NCBI RefSeq assembly: GCF_900109665.1
Contig: NZ_FOAO01000010.1
Location: 1-64,000 of the forward strand
Length of the DNA stretch: 64,000 bases
Direction of reading: 5' to 3'
Source: Blastococcus sp. DSM 46786
Lineage (GTDB): Bacteria > Actinomycetota > Actinomycetes > Mycobacteriales > Geodermatophilaceae
Shown here: piece by piece, positions 1-8,652 of the stretch
How positions within the stretch are numbered: position 1 is the first letter of the stretch
Layout: each line of letters begins with the position of its first letter
Translations under genes and position numbers: made by a program
Notes under the pieces: generated by a model
What the model saw: the letters and a program-made list of their open reading frames with translations, nothing else
Database searches by the model: none
Told to the model about the DNA's origin: nothing

Positions 1-321
1 CCCGACACCGTGGCCGGGGACAAGGCCTACTCCTCACGCGCGATCCGCACCCAGCTGCGCGAGCGTGGCATCGGCGCCTGCATCCCCGAACGGGATGACC
101 AGAAGGGCCACCGCATACGTCGGGGCAGCCGCGGAGGACGACCACCGGCCTTCGACGCAGAGCGCTACCGCGGACGCAACGTCGTCGAACGCGCCTTCAA
201 CGAGGACAAGCAGTGGCGCTCCCTGGCCACCCGCTACGACAAGCTCGCCGTCGTCTACCGGGCCGCAGCAGTCCTGCGCGCGGTCACCCTCTGGCTCAAG
301 CGGTTAGGAGACATGCCCTAG
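1..321 (+). CDS. IS5-family transposase, C-terminal fragment
   Basis: The reading frame is already open at base 1, so only the C-terminal third of a DDE transposase is present; the N-terminal part lies outside the window. The text YSSRAIR, then a basic linker, then RNVVERAFNEDKQWRSLATRYDK, is the usual C-terminal signature of actinobacterial IS5-type transposases; the E of VVER is expected to be the last catalytic acidic residue. The frame ends in TAG at 319-321, inside the probable terminal inverted repeat. I cannot tell whether the element is complete upstream. It lies convergent to ngg. Confidence 0.82.
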   Translation, partial: PDTVAGDKAYSSRAIRTQLRERGIGACIPERDDQKGHRIRRGSRGGRPPAFDAERYRGRNVVERAFNEDKQWRSLATRYDKLAVVYRAAAVLRAVTLWLKRLGDMP

Positions 322-322
322 C
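302..322 (+). repeat. Probable right terminal inverted repeat of the IS
   Basis: The bases GGTTAGGAGACATGCCCTAG overlap the transposase stop codon. Elements of this group often place the stop codon within the terminal repeat. The left repeat is outside the window, so the boundary is inferred from position only. Confidence 0.4.
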
Positions 323-355
323 GGCGGCGGGAGGGGGGAGGGGGAGGCGGCGACC

Positions 356-2113
356 TCAGCGGCGACGGGTCTCGGGGAAGAGCAGGTCGACGAAGCGCTC
401 GGCGGTCGGCTGGGGTTCGTGGTTGGCCAGGCCCGGCCGCTCGTTGGCCTCGATGAAGACGTAGTCGGGCCCGGCGACGTCGGGCACGAGGAAGTCGATC
501 CCGGTCACCGGGATGTCCAGCGCCGTGGCGGCCCGCACCGCGGCGGCGGCGATCTCCGGGTGCAGCTGGTCGGTGACGTCCTCGATCGTGCCGCCGGTGT
601 GCAGGTTCGCCGTCCGGCGCACCTGGATGCGCTCCCCGTTGGGCGGGACGTCGTCCATCCCGTAGCCGACGTCGGCCACCACCTCGGCCGTGGTGCCGTC
701 GAGGGGGATCCGGGACTCGCCACCCGTGGCCCGCTCCCGGCGCCGGCTGGTGGACCTCACCAGGTCGGTGACCGAGTTCCGGCCGTCGCCGACCACCTCC
801 GCCGGTCGGCGCACCGCGGAGGCGACGACCGCCCGGTCGATGACCACCACCCGCAGGTCCTGGCCGGGGACGAGTTCCTCCACCAGCACGTCCGGGCAGA
901 ACTGGAGCGCGACGTCGACCGCGCGCGCCAGCCCCTCCTCGTCGTGCACCCCGACGGTGATGCCGCGCCCCTGCTCACCCCGGGCCGGCTTCACCACCAC
1001 CTGCCCGACCTCGCGCATCAGGGTCGCGGCCTCGTCGAGCTCACCCTCGCAGGCCAGCGCACCGCGGGCCACGCGGACACCGGCCCGTTCCATGATCCGG
1101 CGGGTGACCCGCTTGTCGTCGCACCGGCTCATCGCCACGGCGGTGGTGAACTCCGACAGCGACTCGCGCGTGACCACCGTCCGGCCGCCGAGGGACAGCC
1201 GCATCTCGCCCCAACTCGCGTCGGTGACCTCGACCCGCACCCCCCGGCGCAGCGCCTCCTCGGCGATGATCAGCGCGTACGGGTTGAGATCCTCCAGGCC
1301 CGGCGGGCGGGCGGCGAACAGCGGGGTGTTGATCGGGTTCTTGCGCTTCACGCAGACCGCCGAGACCCGGTTGAAGCCGAGCTTGCGGTACAGCCGGATC
1401 GCGCCCTCGTTGTCGTGCATCACCGAGAGGTCGAGGTAGGAGCGCCCGCGGCCGACGTAGCGCTCGGCGAGCACCCGCACCAGCGCCTCGCCGGCGCCGG
1501 GCGGGGCGTCCTGGTTGTGCACCGCCAGGCACCACAGGCTGGTACCGCCCTCGGGGTCGTCGAAGGCCAGCGCGTGGTCGACCCCGGTCACCGTGCCCAC
1601 GATCTTCCCGGTGCGGGTGTCCTCGGCGACCAGGTAGGTGAAGCAGCGGGTGCGGTGGTTGTCCCACATGACGTCGGCGTCCCCGACGACCATCCCGTTC
1701 AGGGCGTAGATGTCGTTGATCGCCTCCATCTCCGCCCGGGAGGTCACCGTGCGGACGAAGACGCCGCGGATGAGGTCGTGGCGCGGCCGGTAGCGGTGCA
1801 GGTCCAGCCGGTAGGTGTAGCTCGGGTCGATGAACAGCTCGTCGGGCGCGAGGCCGACCAGCACGTGCGGGTCGCGCGGGTAGATGCAGATGTCCCGCTC
1901 GCCGGTCTCCTCCGCCCGCAGCGCGTGGACGATGCCGCGCAGGTCGGCGAAGGTCTGGCCGAACACCAGCCGCCCCCACCCGAGGTCGAGCACGACGTCG
2001 GAGGCCATGCCGCGGAGCTGGTGCTCCGACGGCTTCTTCCACGACCGGCTGGTGATGGCCGGGGTGGAGGCCACCGCCGTGCGACGGCGGTGGCCGGCGA
2101 GCCGGGGTGCCAT
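356..2113 (-). CDS. ngg: N-acetylglutaminylglutamine synthetase (GNAT/ATP-grasp)
   Basis: 585 aa. The N-terminal half is a GNAT acetyltransferase region (GTSLWCLAVHNQD, then LYRKLGFNRVS), and the C-terminal half is an ATP-grasp ligase (VVVKPARGEQGRGITVGV, later GIDFLVPDVAGPDYVFIEANERPG). This fused architecture is characteristic of the enzyme that builds N-acetylglutaminylglutamine, the dipeptide precursor of the osmoprotectant NAGGN. ATG at 2113 is preferred over ATG at 2119 because a GGAG sits six bases before it. The gene starts 10 bp after the asnO stop, so the two should be co-transcribed. The peptidase often linked to this pathway is not seen here. Confidence 0.88.
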   Translation of the reverse strand: MAPRLAGHRRRTAVASTPAITSRSWKKPSEHQLRGMASDVVLDLGWGRLVFGQTFADLRGIVHALRAEETGERDICIYPRDPHVLVGLAPDELFIDPSYTYRLDLHRYRPRHDLIRGVFVRTVTSRAEMEAINDIYALNGMVVGDADVMWDNHRTRCFTYLVAEDTRTGKIVGTVTGVDHALAFDDPEGGTSLWCLAVHNQDAPPGAGEALVRVLAERYVGRGRSYLDLSVMHDNEGAIRLYRKLGFNRVSAVCVKRKNPINTPLFAARPPGLEDLNPYALIIAEEALRRGVRVEVTDASWGEMRLSLGGRTVVTRESLSEFTTAVAMSRCDDKRVTRRIMERAGVRVARGALACEGELDEAATLMREVGQVVVKPARGEQGRGITVGVHDEEGLARAVDVALQFCPDVLVEELVPGQDLRVVVIDRAVVASAVRRPAEVVGDGRNSVTDLVRSTSRRRERATGGESRIPLDGTTAEVVADVGYGMDDVPPNGERIQVRRTANLHTGGTIEDVTDQLHPEIAAAAVRAATALDIPVTGIDFLVPDVAGPDYVFIEANERPGLANHEPQPTAERFVDLLFPETRRR

Positions 2114-2123
2114 GGTCATCTCC

Positions 2124-3908
2124 TCAGACCGCGTGGGTCTGGAGCCACAGCTCGAGCAGGCCCAGCTGCCAGAGCTTGTTCCCGCGCAACGGCGTGAGCT
2201 CACCGTTGGGGTCGGCGAGCAGCTCGCGGACGTACTCCGGGCGGAACATCCCGCGGTCGGCGGCCGCCTCGCTGGAGAGCGCGTCCTTGACCAGGTCGAG
2301 CACCTTGCCCTGCAGGTGGGTGATCGCGGGCACCGGGAAGTAGCCCTTGGGCCGGTCGATGACCTCCGGCGGGATGATCCGGCGCCCGATCGCCTTGAGC
2401 ACGCCCTTGCCGCCGTCGGCGAGCTTGAGCTCCGGTGGGCACATCGCCGCCAGCTCCACCAGGTCGTGGTCCAGGAAGGGCACGCGGGCCTCCAGGCCCC
2501 AGGCCATGGACATGTTGTCCACCCGCTTGACCGGGTCGTCGACCAGCATGACCTCGCTGTCCAGGCGCAGCGCGGCGTCGACCGCCGTCTCGGCCCCGGC
2601 GGCGGACATGTGCCGGCGGACGAACTCCAGGCTCGGGTCCTCGGCCAGCGCGTACCGGTCGGAGACGACCGAGCGCATCTGGGCGTGGTCGCGGTCGAAG
2701 AAGGCCCGCGCGTAGGTGTGCACCGCCTCCTCGCGGCCGACGCCGGCCAGCGGCGGGTACCAGTGGTAGCCGGCGAAGACCTCGTCGGCGCCCTGCCCGG
2801 ACTGCACCACCTTGATCGTCTGGCTGACCCGCTCGGAGAGCAGGTCGAAGGCGACGACGTCGTGGCTGACCATCGGCTCGGCCATGGCGCCGATGGCGTG
2901 CCCGAGCGCACCGGCGAGCTCGTCGGAGCCGACGCGGATGCGGTGGTGGTCGGTGGCGAAGCGCTCGGCGATGACGTCGGAGTAGGCGAACTCGTCGCCT
3001 TCCCGGCCGCCGACGGACTCGAAACCGATGGAGTACGTGGCCAGGCCGGTCTGCCCCTCCTGGGCCAGGAGGCCGACGATCAAGCTGGAGTCCAGGCCGC
3101 CGGAGAGGAGCACGCCGACCGGCGTGTCCGCGACCAGCCGGCGGCGGACGGCGACGCGCAGCGCCTCCTCGATCGCGTCCTCCCAGTCGCGGGCGCTCCA
3201 GCCCGCGTGCTCGGGGCGCCGCTCGTAGGTGGCGTTCCAGTACCGCTGCTCGGTGCTCGTACCGTCGGGCTCGATCACGCGGACGGTGGCCGGGGGCAGC
3301 TTCCGGACCCCGTTGAGGATCGTCCGCGGGGCCGGGACGACGGCGTGCCAGGTGAGGTAGTGGTGCAGCGCGACCGGGTCGATCGAGGTGTCGACGTCGC
3401 CGCCCCGCAGCAGCGCCGGCAGCGTGGAGGCGAAGCGCAGCCGCTTGCCCGGCGTCTCGGAGAGGTAGAGGGGCTTGATGCCCAGCCGGTCCCGGGCCAT
3501 GACGACGCGACCGGTGTCCCGCTCGGCGATGACGAAGGCGAACATGCCGTGCAGGTGCGAGACGACGTCGGTGCCCCAGTGGTGGTAGCCCTTGAGGATC
3601 ACCTCGGTGTCGCTGTGCGAGAAGAAGCGGTACCCGTGGCCCTCGAGTTCGGCGCGCAGCTCCTGGTAGTCGTAGATGCAGCCGTTGAAGACCGCGGTCA
3701 GCCCGAGCTCGTTGTCGACCATGGGCTGGGACCCGCAGGTGGAGAGGTCGATCACCGAGAGCCGGCGGTGCCCGAAGGCCACCCGCCCGTTGCTCCAGGA
3801 TCCCTGCCCGTCCGGGCCGCGGGGGACCAGGGCCTCGACCATGCGGGCTACCGCGGTCGTGTCGGCCGTGGTCCCGTCGAATCTGATCTCGCCGCAGAGG
3901 CCGCACAT
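2124..3908 (-). CDS. asnO: N-acetylglutaminylglutamine amidotransferase (asparagine synthase-like)
   Basis: 594 aa. It begins MCGLCGE, giving the Cys2 nucleophile of an Ntn glutamine amidotransferase after Met removal; this fixes the start even though the frame is open further upstream. The synthetase half carries the PP-loop SGGLDSS at residues 269-275. Length and two-domain layout match AsnB-type enzymes. The directly downstream ngg identifies it as the amidotransferase that converts N-acetylglutaminylglutamine to its amide, a cytoplasmic osmolyte. The 211-bp region upstream holds a parS-like palindrome and a long hairpin. Confidence 0.88.
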   Translation of the reverse strand: MCGLCGEIRFDGTTADTTAVARMVEALVPRGPDGQGSWSNGRVAFGHRRLSVIDLSTCGSQPMVDNELGLTAVFNGCIYDYQELRAELEGHGYRFFSHSDTEVILKGYHHWGTDVVSHLHGMFAFVIAERDTGRVVMARDRLGIKPLYLSETPGKRLRFASTLPALLRGGDVDTSIDPVALHHYLTWHAVVPAPRTILNGVRKLPPATVRVIEPDGTSTEQRYWNATYERRPEHAGWSARDWEDAIEEALRVAVRRRLVADTPVGVLLSGGLDSSLIVGLLAQEGQTGLATYSIGFESVGGREGDEFAYSDVIAERFATDHHRIRVGSDELAGALGHAIGAMAEPMVSHDVVAFDLLSERVSQTIKVVQSGQGADEVFAGYHWYPPLAGVGREEAVHTYARAFFDRDHAQMRSVVSDRYALAEDPSLEFVRRHMSAAGAETAVDAALRLDSEVMLVDDPVKRVDNMSMAWGLEARVPFLDHDLVELAAMCPPELKLADGGKGVLKAIGRRIIPPEVIDRPKGYFPVPAITHLQGKVLDLVKDALSSEAAADRGMFRPEYVRELLADPNGELTPLRGNKLWQLGLLELWLQTHAV

Positions 3909-3990
3909 GCACAACGATCTAACTCCTGCCGCGGTCGGGCCGCAGGGCGGGGTCACCCGTGCGGGCCCGATCGTGGCCCACCTCACGCCT

Positions 3991-4004
3991 GTTCCACGTG
4001 GAAC
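3991..4004. promoter_or_regulatory. parS-like ParB-binding site 1
   Basis: Perfect 14-bp palindrome GTTCCACGTGGAAC in the gap between asnO and the subtilase gene. It matches the core of the bacterial parS consensus (TGTTNCACGTGAAACA) in its symmetric GC-rich form. The same 14-mer occurs again at 33208 and 58202, far more often than chance predicts. Confidence 0.72.
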
Positions 4005-4040
4005 GCCCGGCGGTTGCTCCCGCGTCCTGGCTCACCGCTC

Positions 4041-4078
4041 GGGGTCCTGGCTCACCGTCGACCGTGAGCCAGGACCCC
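4041..4078. terminator. 15-bp perfect hairpin downstream of the subtilase gene
   Basis: Arms 4041-4055 and 4064-4078 are exact reverse complements around the loop CGTCGACC. The first arm's TCCTGGCTCACCG is also repeated directly just upstream (from 4025). It lies 42 bp beyond the subtilase stop, so it probably terminates that transcript. No U-tract follows, as is usual in high-GC actinobacteria. Confidence 0.6.
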
Positions 4079-4082
4079 GGGT

Positions 4083-4099
4083 GATCAGGTCACCTGATC
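4083..4099. repeat. 17-bp palindrome flanking the subtilase gene, copy A
   Basis: GATCAGGTCACCTGATC is a perfect palindrome around a central C, just beyond the subtilase stop. A one-mismatch copy lies on the other side of the gene at 5748. Confidence 0.55.
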
Positions 4100-4119
4100 G
4101 ACACGGGCCGACGACGGGG

Positions 4120-5598
4120 TCAGCCGGCGGTGAGCGCCTCCGTCGCGGCGACGACGTCGACCAGGCCGGTGCCCTTGTCGAACGAGGTCACGTACCCGCC
4201 CACGGTCTCGTAAGCGGCCCCATCGGTGTAGCGGTACGCGGTGCTCTTCAGCGCCGCCTCGATCTCGGCCGGGGTGGCCGCCGGGTCGGCCTGGAACAGC
4301 TGGGCGACGGTGCCGGCCACGTGCGGGGCAGCCATCGACGTCCCGCTGATGGTGTTGAAGGTACCGACGTCCAGCAGCCCCGGGCCGTTGCGGAAGTCCA
4401 GCCCCGTGGCGCAGATGGGCAGGTAGGGCCGGCAGGCCGAGGTGATGTCCTCGCCGGGGGCGGAGAGGTCGGGCCAGGTGGAGGGGGCGGCCGCCGCGCC
4501 ACGGGATGAGTAGTCGCTGACCACGCCGTCCCGGGTGCCGGTGCCCTGGTCGAAGAAGGAGGCCACCGACAGGATGCCGCCGGTCGGGTCCTGCCCCGGC
4601 GGGTTGGTGAGCGAGGTGGCGCCGTCGCCGCCGTCGTTCCCGGCCGCCCAGACGGTGACCACGCCCTCGGCGGCCAGCGCGCGCTGCAGCTTGACCGTGG
4701 CCGAGTCCGGGTCGAACTCCCCGCCCCCGGAGGGGCCGTAGCTGTTGTTGGTCACCTTGATCGGCGGGCAGACGTCGGCGGGTACCCCGGCACCGCACGG
4801 CGCCTCGTGGTTCTCCAGGACCCAGTTCAGCGCGGAGTCCGCCCCGACGATGAGCAGCACGGCGCCCGTGGAGATGGACACCAGGCTCGCACCGGGCGCG
4901 GCGCCCTGGACCTGCCCGCCGTCGGCCAGCGTGGTCGGCCGGCCGGCGACGATGCCGCTCACGTGGGTGCCGTGACCGCCGACGGAGAGGGTGTCGGTGT
5001 CGACCACCGACGGCACCCGGACGACGCAGTCGGGCGTCGTGGTGGTCTCCAGCAGGCAGACGCTCTTCAGGTTGGCGACGACGGCGCTGCCGCCACCGGG
5101 CTCGCGGAAGTAGGGGTGGCTCGGGTCGACGCCGGAGTCGATGACCGCGACCGAGACCCCGCTGCCGTCGAGCGGCAGCCCGTTCGCGCCGGTCACCGTG
5201 GCCGCGGCCTCGGCGCCGCGGGTGGCGAGGTTCGACGTCTCCTGGGCGAACTCGATCGGGGTGTTGCCCTCGAGGTAGGTGACGCCGGGGTGGGTGCGGG
5301 CGGCCTCGATCTGCCCGGCGGTCCCGGAGGCGACGACCACCCCGATGCGCTCGTACTCGGTGACGGTGCGCATGCCGGTGGCGGCGACGGCCGCGCGGGC
5401 GGCGGCGGCGTCGGTGCCGTGCACCATGACCGTCGTCGGGACGGCCGCACCGAGACCGGCGAGCTGGTCGGCCAGGAAGTCCTGCACCGGCGCGAGCGGG
5501 GGATCGGCCGGGGCTGCCTGCACAGGCGCGGAGAGGAGGGCGCCGGCGACCACGGCGCCGGACACCACCCCGAGCAGACGGCGGGACGACGGGTTCAT
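4120..5598 (-). CDS. Secreted subtilisin-like serine protease (S8)
   Basis: 492 aa. The N-terminus (MNPSSRRLLGVVSGAVVAG...VQAAPA) is a clear signal peptide, followed by a propeptide-like stretch to about residue 140. The catalytic triad is D154 (VAVIDSGVD), H209 (GGHGTHVSG) and S421 (ISGTSMAAPHVAG), with the oxyanion Asn at 321 (WAAGNDGG). Cysteines at 181/191, 268/277 and 389/396 could form disulfides, consistent with export. ATG at 5598 has GAGGAG five bases upstream. No C-terminal anchor is seen, so it is probably released. The substrate is unknown. Near-identical 17-bp palindromes flank the gene. Confidence 0.93.
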   Translation of the reverse strand: MNPSSRRLLGVVSGAVVAGALLSAPVQAAPADPPLAPVQDFLADQLAGLGAAVPTTVMVHGTDAAAARAAVAATGMRTVTEYERIGVVVASGTAGQIEAARTHPGVTYLEGNTPIEFAQETSNLATRGAEAAATVTGANGLPLDGSGVSVAVIDSGVDPSHPYFREPGGGSAVVANLKSVCLLETTTTPDCVVRVPSVVDTDTLSVGGHGTHVSGIVAGRPTTLADGGQVQGAAPGASLVSISTGAVLLIVGADSALNWVLENHEAPCGAGVPADVCPPIKVTNNSYGPSGGGEFDPDSATVKLQRALAAEGVVTVWAAGNDGGDGATSLTNPPGQDPTGGILSVASFFDQGTGTRDGVVSDYSSRGAAAAPSTWPDLSAPGEDITSACRPYLPICATGLDFRNGPGLLDVGTFNTISGTSMAAPHVAGTVAQLFQADPAATPAEIEAALKSTAYRYTDGAAYETVGGYVTSFDKGTGLVDVVAATEALTAG

Positions 5599-5708
5599 GG
5601 CGCTCCTCGCGGGTTCACGGCGGGCGGACGTGACCGGACAAACGAGGCAGCGCCGTAGGAGTTACTCAGGGGTTACGCCAACATGCCGGGCGGGCCGGTC
5701 ACGGGCGC

Positions 5709-5740
5709 GTCCTCCCGCACCGCCCACCGCACGGGAGGAC
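5709..5740 (-). terminator. Hairpin downstream of the iron ABC operon
   Basis: GTCCTCCCG (5709-5717) pairs with CGGGAGGAC (5732-5740). It lies 50-81 bp beyond the ATPase stop on the minus strand, a suitable place for a terminator of the importer operon. Confidence 0.5.
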
Positions 5741-5747
5741 ACGCCAA

Positions 5748-5764
5748 GATCGGGTCACCTGATC
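5748..5764. repeat. 17-bp palindrome flanking the subtilase gene, copy B
   Basis: GATCGGGTCACCTGATC differs from copy A at 4083 by one base. It lies between the subtilase start and the end of the ABC operon. Confidence 0.5.
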
Positions 5765-5789
5765 CCGGCGTACCGAGCAGGAAGCCCGG

Positions 5790-6548
5790 TCAGCCGTAGT
5801 AGAGGGCGACCGGCCGGCCGTCGATCTCGCGGACGTCGACGGCGGTGTCGTAGACCGCGGCCAGCACCTCGGGGCGCATGACCTCCCGCGCCGGGGCGTC
5901 GGCCACCACCGCGCCGTCCCGCATCGCGACGATCCGGTCGGCGTAGGTCGCCGCGAAGTTGATGTCGTGCAGCACGGTGACCACCCGCTTGCCGAGCTCG
6001 TCGGCCAGCTGCCGGACCAGCCGCATGATCTCGGTCATGTGCCGCAGGTCCAGGTTGTTCAGCGGCTCGTCGAGCAGCACGTACTTCGTGTCCTGCGCGA
6101 GCACCATCGCGATGAAGGCGCGCTGGCGCTGCCCGCCGGACAGCTCGTCGAGGAACCGGTGCCGGTAGGCCTCCAGCTCCAGGTAGCTGATCGCACGCTC
6201 GATGTGCTCGCGGTCGTGCACGGTGAGCCGCCCCCGCGAGTGCGGGAAGCGGCCGAACTCCACGAGGTCGTGCACGGTCAGCCGCGCGGCGACGTGGTTG
6301 TCCTGCCGCAGCACCGCCAGCACCGTGGCCAGCCGGTGCGACGGCGTCGTCGCCACGTCCATGCCGTCCACCACGATCCGGCCGGCGTCGGGCGTGACCA
6401 GGCGGCCGACGAGCCCGAACAGCGTGGACTTCCCGGCTCCGTTCGGGCCGATGAGCGCCGTCACGCCCTCCCCGCCCAGTTCGAGGGAGACGTCGTCGAC
6501 CACCGTCTGGCGGCCGTAGCGCTTGGTCGCGTTCTCGAGCGCGATCAC
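5790..6548 (-). CDS. Iron-siderophore ABC transporter, ATPase subunit
   Basis: 252 aa. Walker A GPNGAGKST, the ABC signature LSGGQRQRA and Walker B YVLLDEPLNNLD are all present, and the length fits FepC/FhuC-type subunits. It powers the two FecCD-type permeases encoded just upstream on the same strand. The GTG start at 6548 overlaps the permease stop by four bases (GTGA), implying translational coupling. No separate promoter is visible. The substrate class (ferric siderophore) is inferred from the operon and its upstream iron-box-like site. Confidence 0.9.
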   Translation of the reverse strand: MIALENATKRYGRQTVVDDVSLELGGEGVTALIGPNGAGKSTLFGLVGRLVTPDAGRIVVDGMDVATTPSHRLATVLAVLRQDNHVAARLTVHDLVEFGRFPHSRGRLTVHDREHIERAISYLELEAYRHRFLDELSGGQRQRAFIAMVLAQDTKYVLLDEPLNNLDLRHMTEIMRLVRQLADELGKRVVTVLHDINFAATYADRIVAMRDGAVVADAPAREVMRPEVLAAVYDTAVDVREIDGRPVALYYG

Positions 6549-7603
6549 CGCGCCCCCTTCCGCAGCACGAGGTACAGGAAGAACAGGCCGCCGGCGAACT
6601 CGATGATCGTCGACAGCGTGCCGCCGAAGTCGAACACCCGGTCGAGCACCAGCTGGCCGCCGAGCAGGCAGACCATCCCGATGAGCACGGCGGTGGGCAG
6701 CGTCCAGACGTGCCGGAAGGAGCCCGCGTAGGAATAGGCGAGGTTGGCGACGATCAGGCCGAAGAACAGGATCGGCCCGACCAGCGCCGTGGAGGCCGCG
6801 ACCATCACCGAGACGACCCCGAACAGGACCATCACCACGCGCCGGTGGTCCACGCCCAGCCCCACGGCCGCCGGCTCGCCCAGGGTCAGCACGTCCAGCG
6901 TGCGCAGCAGCGGGACGACGCCGGCGCAGCCGAGGACGACGAGCCCGGCGGTGAGGGCCAGCAGCAGCTCGTCCGGCCGGGTGAGGGAGGCGAACATCGC
7001 GTCGGAGAGCACCTGGAAGTCCAGCGGGTCGAGCATCCGCTGCATCCACTCGGTGAAGGCCCGGAAGAAGGTGCCCAGCACGATGCCGACCAGCAGCATG
7101 AGGTGGATCGAGCGCCGCTTGCCGCCGAACAGCCAGGTGAACAGCGTGACGCTGAAGGCCACCATGACGACGACCTGGACGAGCCACAGGGTGAGCGCGT
7201 CCGCGGCGAGGAACGTGGCGGACCCCGCGACGAAGACGATCGCGGTCGATATCAGCAGGTAGAACGCGTCGAACCCCATGATCGCGGGGGTGAGGATGCG
7301 GTTCTGGGTGATCGTGTGGAACACCACCGTCGAGACCCCGACCGACGTCGCGACGACGAGCATCGCGGCCACCGAGAGGCTGCGGATCTCCAGCGCGAAC
7401 GCCAGCGAGCCGGGGACGTCGGTGAACAGGTAGGTGGCGACCAGCGCCAGGACGGCGCTCGCGAGGGCGGCCAGGCGCACCACGGGCCGCCCCCAGGGAG
7501 CCCGGCCCGCACCGAGGCGGCTCCGCAGCCCGCGGCCGGACGGCGGAGGCGCCGCGGTCGCCGCGCTCGCCCCGGAGGCCGCTGTGGCGGGATCAGTGAG
7601 CAC
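6545..7603 (-). CDS. Iron-siderophore ABC transporter permease 2 (FecCD family)
   Basis: 352 aa, many hydrophobic helices after a short Ala/Pro-rich cytoplasmic N-terminus. FecCD features such as TSVGVSTVVFHTITQNRILTPAIMG and the C-terminal helix before LVLRKGAR are present. GTG at 7603 is chosen because GGAGGAG lies just before it; the start overlaps the preceding permease gene by 11 bp. It should form a heterodimer with the permease encoded at 7593-8615, making the inner-membrane channel. Confidence 0.88.
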   Translation of the reverse strand: MLTDPATAASGASAATAAPPPSGRGLRSRLGAGRAPWGRPVVRLAALASAVLALVATYLFTDVPGSLAFALEIRSLSVAAMLVVATSVGVSTVVFHTITQNRILTPAIMGFDAFYLLISTAIVFVAGSATFLAADALTLWLVQVVVMVAFSVTLFTWLFGGKRRSIHLMLLVGIVLGTFFRAFTEWMQRMLDPLDFQVLSDAMFASLTRPDELLLALTAGLVVLGCAGVVPLLRTLDVLTLGEPAAVGLGVDHRRVVMVLFGVVSVMVAASTALVGPILFFGLIVANLAYSYAGSFRHVWTLPTAVLIGMVCLLGGQLVLDRVFDFGGTLSTIIEFAGGLFFLYLVLRKGAR

Positions 7604-8615
7604 GGCTCCTCCTCCGGAGCAGCAGCCACAGGAACAGCGCGGCGCCGATGACGCCGACGATGAGCGACAGCGGGATCTCGTAGGGGAAGCGCAGGACCCG
7701 CGCGAGGATGTCGCAGGCGACCACGAAGACGGCGCCCAGGCCCGCGACCCAGGGGATCGCGCGGCGCACGTTGTCCCCGACGAGCAGGCTGACGACATTG
7801 GGGACGACGAGGCCGAGGAACGGGATCATGCCCGCCGTGACGAGCACCGCCGCCGTGATGACGGCGACGACCACCATCCCGATCGTGACCACGCGCCGGT
7901 AGTCCAGCCCCAGGTTGGTGGCGAACTCCTCGCCGAGGCCGATGACGCTGAACCGGTCGGCGGCGATCCAGGCGACGACGACCATGAGCCCCGCGATCCA
8001 GACCAGCTCGTAGCGCCCCTGCATGACGCTTGCGAAGCTGCCCTGCGACCACTGCTGGAGCGACTGCAGCAGGTCCAGCCGGTAGGCGAAGAAGACCGTC
8101 ACCGAGGCGACGACTCCGCCGAGCATGAGCCCGACCAGCGGGACGAGCACCAGCTGGCGCACCGGGACGACGCGGACCACCCGGAGGAAGACCCAGGTGC
8201 CGACGAGGCCGAACACCGCGGCCACGCCCATCTTGCCCAGGACGGCCATGCCCGGGAAGACGATCATGGTCACGAGGGCACCGAGGGTCGCGAACTCGGT
8301 GACCCCGGTCGTGCTGGGCTCCACGAACTTGTTGCGCACCAGCATCTGCAGGATGAGCCCCGCGATGCCCAGGGAGGCGCCGACCAGCACGACGGCGACC
8401 GTCCGGGGGATGCGGCTCGCCACCAGCAGGAAGGCCGCGTCGCTCTCGGCCCCGCCGGCGAGCAGCGACGCCGGGGTGACGTCGGAGACCCCGACGAACA
8501 GGCTCGTCGCCGCGAGGATCACGAGCAGGACGCCGACGAGCACCCCCACCCACGTGCGGCGGCTGGGCCGCACCCGGGCGGGGGTGCTCGTCGGTGCCGG
8601 GGCGAGCGCTGTCAC
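7593..8615 (-). CDS. Iron-siderophore ABC transporter permease 1 (FecCD family)
   Basis: 340 aa integral membrane protein. ASRIPRTVAVVLVGASLGIAGLILQ...NKFVEPSTTGVTE is the conserved FecCD region, and PFLGLVVPN near the C-terminus is the segment that contacts the ATPase. GTG at 8615 is the probable start, 37 bp after the binding-protein gene; the Shine-Dalgarno is weak. Same operon as the binding protein, second permease and ATPase. Confidence 0.88.
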   Translation of the reverse strand: MTALAPAPTSTPARVRPSRRTWVGVLVGVLLVILAATSLFVGVSDVTPASLLAGGAESDAAFLLVASRIPRTVAVVLVGASLGIAGLILQMLVRNKFVEPSTTGVTEFATLGALVTMIVFPGMAVLGKMGVAAVFGLVGTWVFLRVVRVVPVRQLVLVPLVGLMLGGVVASVTVFFAYRLDLLQSLQQWSQGSFASVMQGRYELVWIAGLMVVVAWIAADRFSVIGLGEEFATNLGLDYRRVVTIGMVVVAVITAAVLVTAGMIPFLGLVVPNVVSLLVGDNVRRAIPWVAGLGAVFVVACDILARVLRFPYEIPLSLIVGVIGAALFLWLLLRRRSRAH

Positions 8616-8652
8616 GGGTGGCAGGCGCGCTGCGCGGCGTGGTCCCGGTCGG

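Noticed and set aside
419-2197. Long open frame on the plus strand opposite ngg
   Set aside because: It is the antisense of ngg; its sequence is Arg/Gly/His/Val-rich with no motifs, typical of high-GC shadow frames.
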